This document shows, piece after piece, positions 59,997-64,000 of a stretch of DNA of 64,000 bases. The notes beneath the pieces are model-generated. The model did not search any database. It worked only from the letters and a program-made list of their open reading frames with translations, and had not been told where the DNA came from. Positions within the stretch are counted from its first letter, which is position 1; each line of letters begins with the position of its first letter. Both the position numbers and the translations under genes were made by a program. Source of the DNA: Streptomyces broussonetiae (GTDB lineage Bacteria; Actinomycetota; Actinomycetes; Streptomycetales; Streptomycetaceae); NCBI RefSeq assembly GCF_009796285.1, contig NZ_CP047020.1, positions 6,138,001 through 6,202,000 on the forward strand, read 5' to 3'.

Positions 59997-61301
59997 ATGG
60001 AGGCGGTTCCGGCGAGAGCGCGCGGCTATGTGGCCGCCGTCGCGGTGCTGGCGCTGCTCTGCCTGCTGCCGCTGCCGACGGTACGCACCCCGTGGTGGGC
60101 GCTGGGCCTGCTCACCGCGCTCTACGCCGCCTGCGAGTACGCCGTACGGCGTCGCTTCGGCTCCACCTTCCACCCCGTTCTGCTCGCCGCGGCGTTCCTG
60201 CTGCCCGCGCCGGCTGCCGCGCTCGTTCCGCTGCCCGCCGCCCTGCTCTGCCCGGTCGAGCACCGGCCCGCCCTGCTGCGGCGGCTGTGGCGGGCCGCGC
60301 GGCCCGCGCTCGCCGTGTGGGGCGCCGCCAAGGTGCACTGGACGCTCGGCGGCCGGGACGCCGTCGTCGGCTCCGACTTCCCCTACGCCCTGCTGCCCGC
60401 AGGCGCGGCCGTCCTCGCCTTCTGCCTGATCCTCACCGTCCTCGACGGCGGCATCCTCGCCTTCGCCGAACGCGTACCCCTGCGCCGGGCCTGGCGCGGG
60501 CTGCTGTCCCGCTCGCTCGCGCCGGTCGCCGTGCACGGACTCGCCGGGCTGATGATGGCCGTGCTGTGGCGCAGCCCGTACGGCCCGGTCGCCGCGCTGC
60601 TCGTACTGCTGCCGATGTGGGTCTCCTGGTGGATCTTCGCCCAGTACCACCGCGAACGCGCCGCCCACCAGGCCACCATCCGGGCCCTCGTACAGGCCGT
60701 CGACATCAAGGACGGCTACACCCGCGGCCACAGCGAACGCGTCGGCCAGGCCTCCGTGCTGATCGCGCGCGAACTCGGCATGGACGACGACCGCGTGGAG
60801 GTGCTGCGCTTCGCCGGCATCCTGCACGACGTCGGCAAACTCGGCGTCCCCACCCGGCTGCTGCGCAAGGAGGGGCCGCTGACTCCCGAGGAGCGCCGGA
60901 TCATCGAACTGCATCCCGAGTACGGCCATGAGATGGTCCGCGGGATCTCCTTCCTCGGCGAGGCCCGCGCCGCGATCCTGCACCACCACGAACGCCTCGA
61001 CGGCAGCGGCTACCCCTACGGCCTCGCCGGCTCCGGGATCCCCGAGTGCGCCCGGGTCGTCGCCGTCGCGGACGCCTTCGACGCGATGACCTCCACCCGC
61101 TCCTACCGCCGGGCCCGGCCCGTCGAGACGGCTGTCGCCGAGCTGGAGCGCTGCGCCGGTACGCAGTTCGACCCCCGGATGGTCGAGGCGCTGGCCCGGG
61201 CCCTGCGCCGTCAGGGCTGGCATCCCACGGTCACCGCCGACGAACCGGCGCACGAGACGGCACCCCGGCAGCGGGCGGCCGGCACCGGGACACCCCGGTG
61301 A
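59997..61301 (+). CDS. Membrane HD-GYP domain protein (probable cyclic dinucleotide phosphodiesterase)
   Basis: A 434-aa protein. About six or seven TM helices (residues 10-215) precede an HD-GYP domain: H245, HDVGK at 277-281, and HHHERLDGSGYP at 329-340, i.e. a full HD-GYP signature rather than a plain HD domain. Such domains hydrolyse c-di-GMP, which controls Streptomyces development. ATG 59997 has GGAGGGG 4-10 nt upstream. Its stop overlaps the start of a related but degenerate gene. Confidence 0.87.
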   Translation: MEAVPARARGYVAAVAVLALLCLLPLPTVRTPWWALGLLTALYAACEYAVRRRFGSTFHPVLLAAAFLLPAPAAALVPLPAALLCPVEHRPALLRRLWRAARPALAVWGAAKVHWTLGGRDAVVGSDFPYALLPAGAAVLAFCLILTVLDGGILAFAERVPLRRAWRGLLSRSLAPVAVHGLAGLMMAVLWRSPYGPVAALLVLLPMWVSWWIFAQYHRERAAHQATIRALVQAVDIKDGYTRGHSERVGQASVLIARELGMDDDRVEVLRFAGILHDVGKLGVPTRLLRKEGPLTPEERRIIELHPEYGHEMVRGISFLGEARAAILHHHERLDGSGYPYGLAGSGIPECARVVAVADAFDAMTSTRSYRRARPVETAVAELERCAGTQFDPRMVEALARALRRQGWHPTVTADEPAHETAPRQRAAGTGTPR

Positions 61302-62590
61302 CCGCCCTGCGGCTGATCCACGGCGCCGCCGCCCTCACCGCGGCCGGATCCCTCGCCGCCACTCTCGGCACCGGACTCACGGGCCGGGGCGTCGCGCTCG
61401 CCTTCGGGGTGCTCATAGCCGTCGGTGAGCTGACCCGGTGGAGCGACGCCGAGGCGGGCCGGGCCGCGCCGCTGGCCGCCGCGGGCTCGCTGGCGTACGC
61501 CCTGCTCGGCGACGACGCCGGACGGCCCACCGGACATCACGCCGACCAGGTCGTCACCGTCGTCCTCGTCGCCTCCGTGCTCGGTGCCGTCCCGCACATC
61601 TGGTCCGGTCGCACCCCCACCCTCGACCACCTCGCCCGCCGCGTCCTCACCGTCGGATTCGCCGCCGTCTGCTTCCAACCCCTGTACAACCAGCGCCTGT
61701 TCGCCTCCTGGAACGGCCCCGCCTACGCCCTGCTCCTCATCGCCCTGCTCGGCCTCACCGGCCTGTGCGACGCGGTCCTGGCCGCCGCCCTCGCCCACTG
61801 CCGCACCCACTGGCCGTTCGCCCCGCTGCTGCGCGAGGAACTGCGCGGACTGCTCGGGATCGGCTCCGCCGTCGGCGCGACCGGCGCGGTGATGGCGCTC
61901 GCGGTCGCCGTCGTCGGCCTGTGGGCGCTGCCCGTGTTCTGTCTGCCCCTGCTGCTCACCCAGCTGTCCGTGCGGCGGTACGCCGCCGTCCGCGCCACCT
62001 ACCGGCAGACCATCGCCTCCCTCGCCCGCGCCACCGAGATTGCCGGCTGCACCCCCACGGGCCACGCCCGCCGGGTCGCCGCGCTCAGCCTCGCCGTCGG
62101 CCGCGATCTCGGGCTGGCCGGAGGCGAACTGACCGTTCTGGAGTACGCGGCCCTCATGCACGACATCGGCCAGCTCAGCCTCGTCGACCCGGTCCCGGCC
62201 GGTGCCACGGCCGGGCTGCCGCCGGCGCAGCAGCGCCGGATCGCGCTGCTCGGCGGAGCCGTGGTCCGGCAGACCGGGGTGGACGCGGCCGTCGCCGTCG
62301 TGGTCGAGCGGCAGGCCGACCCGTGCCGGGAACAGCCCCTGGCCGCGCGGATCGTCCGGGCCGTGAACGCCTATGAGGAGAAGACCCGGGACGCCGGCCC
62401 CGAAGGCCCCTTGCGGGCACTGGAGGAGCTGCGGCTCACCGCCGCCGGGGACTACGCACCGGAGGTGGTCGAGTCACTCGCCCGGGTGCTGGCCCAGCCG
62501 CGTGGCTGGTGCCGGACCGCGCCGGCGCAAGGGGACGGGAGACATACGGCACTGTCTGACCCCACCCTCGGCTGGGTAACCCATGGGTAA
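61298..62590 (+). CDS. Degenerate membrane HD-domain protein
   Basis: A 430-aa paralogue-like partner. About eight TM helices (residues 1-240) are followed by an HD region with HDIGQ in place of HDxGK (about 287-291). The HHExxDGxGYP block is absent, replaced by GGAVVRQTGVDAAVAVVVERQ. It is therefore probably not an active phosphodiesterase but may sense or pair with the upstream protein. GTG 61298 overlaps the previous stop (GTGA). Confidence 0.8.
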   Translation: MTALRLIHGAAALTAAGSLAATLGTGLTGRGVALAFGVLIAVGELTRWSDAEAGRAAPLAAAGSLAYALLGDDAGRPTGHHADQVVTVVLVASVLGAVPHIWSGRTPTLDHLARRVLTVGFAAVCFQPLYNQRLFASWNGPAYALLLIALLGLTGLCDAVLAAALAHCRTHWPFAPLLREELRGLLGIGSAVGATGAVMALAVAVVGLWALPVFCLPLLLTQLSVRRYAAVRATYRQTIASLARATEIAGCTPTGHARRVAALSLAVGRDLGLAGGELTVLEYAALMHDIGQLSLVDPVPAGATAGLPPAQQRRIALLGGAVVRQTGVDAAVAVVVERQADPCREQPLAARIVRAVNAYEEKTRDAGPEGPLRALEELRLTAAGDYAPEVVESLARVLAQPRGWCRTAPAQGDGRHTALSDPTLGWVTHG

Positions 62591-62690
62591 TGAGCGCCTT
62601 TCCCACCGTACGTGGTTGGATGCGAGGGAGAGGGTGTCCGGGGGCACAAGCCAGCCCACTGTGCGGAACTGGAACTGGCAGGCGGGAATC

Positions 62691-63671
62691 GTGAGGATCT
62701 TCGGCAAGGGACGGCACCGGCCCTCCGCCTCCTGGCGGCAGGCCACCGACCGAGCGTTCACGCTCATCGGAGACGGCCGCTACGAGGACGCGGGCGAGCT
62801 GCTGACGCGGGCCGCCGACCTGGAACCCTGGCTGTCGGAGTCGTGGTTCAACCTTGCCCTGCTGCACAAGTTCCGGCACGACTGGGAGCAGGCCCGCGCG
62901 GCCGGACTGCGCGCCGTCGCCCTGCTGGACCGGGAGACCGGAACGCCCGACTGGTGGAACGTCGGCATCGCCGCCACCGCCCTGCAGGACTGGCCGCTGG
63001 CACGCCGCGCCTGGCAGGCGTACGGCCTGAAGGTGCCCGGCGGTGCCACCACGGCCGGGGAACCGGCCGGCATGGAGCTGGGCAGCGCGGCCGTGCGGCT
63101 CTCGCCGGAGGGCGAGGCCGAGGTCGTGTGGGGCCGCAGGCTGGACCCGGCGCGGATCGAGGTGCTGTCCATCCCGCTTCCCTCCTCCGGACGACGCTGG
63201 GGCGAGGTCGTGCTGCACGACGGCGTCCCGCACGGCGAGCGCACGACGTCCGCCGGCCATGCCTACCCGGTCTTCGACGAGATCGAGCTGTGGGCGCCCT
63301 CGCCCGTGCCGACCTGGGTGGTCCTGCTGGAGGCGGCCACGGAGGCGGACCGGGACGCGCTGGAGCAGCTGGCCGCCGACGCCGGGTTCGCCGCGGAGGA
63401 CTGGTCCTCCTCGGTGCGGCTGCTGTGCCGGATGTGCTCGGAGTCCCGGATGCCCTCCGACGAGGGCGAGGGCGTGCATCTGGATCCGCACGACCACAGC
63501 GAGCCCGGTCACCCCGGCCCGCTGGGCCACCGGACGGACGGGCAGCTGTGGGTGCCGGAGCGGGAGTGCGGGGTCGCGGCGCCGGCCTCCCTCGTGCGGG
63601 GGCTGCTGGACGGGTGGATCGCGGACAGCCCGGACTCCAGGGACTGGCGGGATCTCGAAGAGGTTTGCTGA
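62691..63671 (+). CDS. TPR-containing hypothetical protein
   Basis: A 326-aa cytosolic protein. Residues 15-130 form helical TPR-like repeats (DRAFTLIGDGRYEDAGELLTRAADLEPWLSESWFNLALLH). The rest is a beta-rich domain (VVWGRRLDPARIEVLSIPLP, then WGEVVLHDGVPHGER and FDEIELWAPSPVPTWVVLLE) with a CRMCSES pair that I do not recognise. GTG 62691 is inferred; the frame is open from 62583. Possible role unknown. Confidence 0.72.
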   Translation: MRIFGKGRHRPSASWRQATDRAFTLIGDGRYEDAGELLTRAADLEPWLSESWFNLALLHKFRHDWEQARAAGLRAVALLDRETGTPDWWNVGIAATALQDWPLARRAWQAYGLKVPGGATTAGEPAGMELGSAAVRLSPEGEAEVVWGRRLDPARIEVLSIPLPSSGRRWGEVVLHDGVPHGERTTSAGHAYPVFDEIELWAPSPVPTWVVLLEAATEADRDALEQLAADAGFAAEDWSSSVRLLCRMCSESRMPSDEGEGVHLDPHDHSEPGHPGPLGHRTDGQLWVPERECGVAAPASLVRGLLDGWIADSPDSRDWRDLEEVC

Positions 63672-63702
63672 GCCGCCGATGACCAGCCACCTTTAGTCTG
63701 TA

Positions 63703-63731
63703 CTCGAGACTTTTTCGCTCGGGACTTTTCC
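63703..63731 (+). repeat. Direct repeat in the peptide deformylase upstream region
   Basis: CTCGAGACTTTTTC (63703-63716) and CTCGGGACTTTTCC (63718-63731), period 15, 28 nt before the deformylase start. Confidence 0.7.
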
Positions 63732-63758
63732 AAGGTTGCAGGAAGGCGTACGTCGGTC

Positions 63759-64000
63759 ATGGCGCAGCAGGACACCGATCAGCAGCACGCGGGCGTGCTC
63801 CCCGTCGACGACGAGGGCTATGTCGTCGACACGGAGGACTGCGAGGAGCGCGAGAAGGCCTGGCGGGAGCGCGGGGCCTCGCGGCCGATCACGGTCGTCG
63901 GCAACCCGGTGCTGCACAAGGAGTGCAGGGACGTCACCGAGTTCGGCGACGAGCTGCAGCAGCTGGTCGCGGACATGTTCGCGAGCCAGCGCACCGCCGA
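63759..64000 (+). CDS. def: Peptide deformylase (N-terminal part)
   Basis: The start of a deformylase gene that runs out of the window. After a polar tail (MAQQDTDQQHAGVLPVDDEG) the fold begins with SRPITVVGNPVLHKECRDVTEFG and LQQLVADMF, characteristic of deformylases. It removes the formyl group from nascent N-terminal Met, an apt neighbour for a region with two initiator tRNAs. The GXGLA and HExxH motifs lie beyond 64000. Confidence 0.85.
   Translation, partial: MAQQDTDQQHAGVLPVDDEGYVVDTEDCEEREKAWRERGASRPITVVGNPVLHKECRDVTEFGDELQQLVADMFASQRTA

Overview
The window is chromosomal DNA from a high-GC actinobacterium, almost certainly a Streptomyces. The signs are very strong G/C bias at third codon positions, frequent GTG starts, ATGA/GTGA stop-start overlaps, many leaderless promoters with a TAnnnT -10 box 6-8 nt before the start codon, and typical streptomycete loci (sigR-rsrA, wblC, hisN, TerD/AIM24 genes, two initiator tRNAs). 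I see no prophage, insertion sequence, integrase or CRISPR array. It reads as core chromosome with a few accessory-looking cassettes. Identifications rest on motifs and recalled family knowledge; no database search was run.

Layout. 1-3741: end of an oligopeptide-type ABC operon (tail of an upstream gene, two permeases, one fused double ATPase). 3742-8938: a leader with two strong hairpins, then a tightly coupled operon of a PelF-like glycosyltransferase, a polytopic membrane protein, a 39-codon ORF, a sugar-nucleotide epimerase-like protein and a spherulin-4 (GH135-like) protein. This is my best candidate for an undescribed exopolysaccharide system. 8932-10238: moeZ with its own sigma-R-type promoter and terminator. 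10615-15084: a TAP-type lipoprotein hydrolase and a kinase-like/flippase-like membrane protein on the minus strand. 15270-28664: DNA repair and redox block (alkyltransferase-like protein, adnA-adnB, M20 peptidase, nudC, mycoredoxin, uvrD2). 28677-30366: wblC with a uORF/terminator attenuator, plus two small genes. 30429-33027: ABC1 kinase and an E1-like protein, translationally coupled. 33389-37356: M48-type peptidase, then a TerD-AIM24 fusion and two AIM24 genes. 37412-43451: Nudix, DUF2342 protein, SDR protein, moaE, a 57-aa membrane protein, PDZ/Lon-like protease and a PPA1309-type protein. 43604-48877: UPF0182 membrane protein, then two identical tRNA-fMet genes flanking a Sel1-repeat gene. 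48989-51701: catR/catA and a CBS protein. 51863-57058: hisN, TetR, SMR transporter, rsgA-aroA and an M50-like protein. 57164-64000: SRAP protein, hydrolase, sigR-rsrA, an HD-GYP protein with a degenerate HD partner, a TPR protein, and the start of peptide deformylase.

How the genes work together. Three good sigma-R promoters (moeZ, mycoredoxin, sigR itself) tie the window to thiol-oxidative stress, and catR/catA adds peroxide defence. adnAB, uvrD2, the alkyltransferase-like protein and the SRAP protein make it rich in DNA-damage processing. The order adnAB-nudC-mycoredoxin-uvrD2-wblC-ABC1 kinase-PDZ protease resembles the mycobacterial Rv3202c-Rv3194c block, so this is an old actinobacterial neighbourhood. 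moeZ and moaE both serve molybdopterin sulfur transfer.
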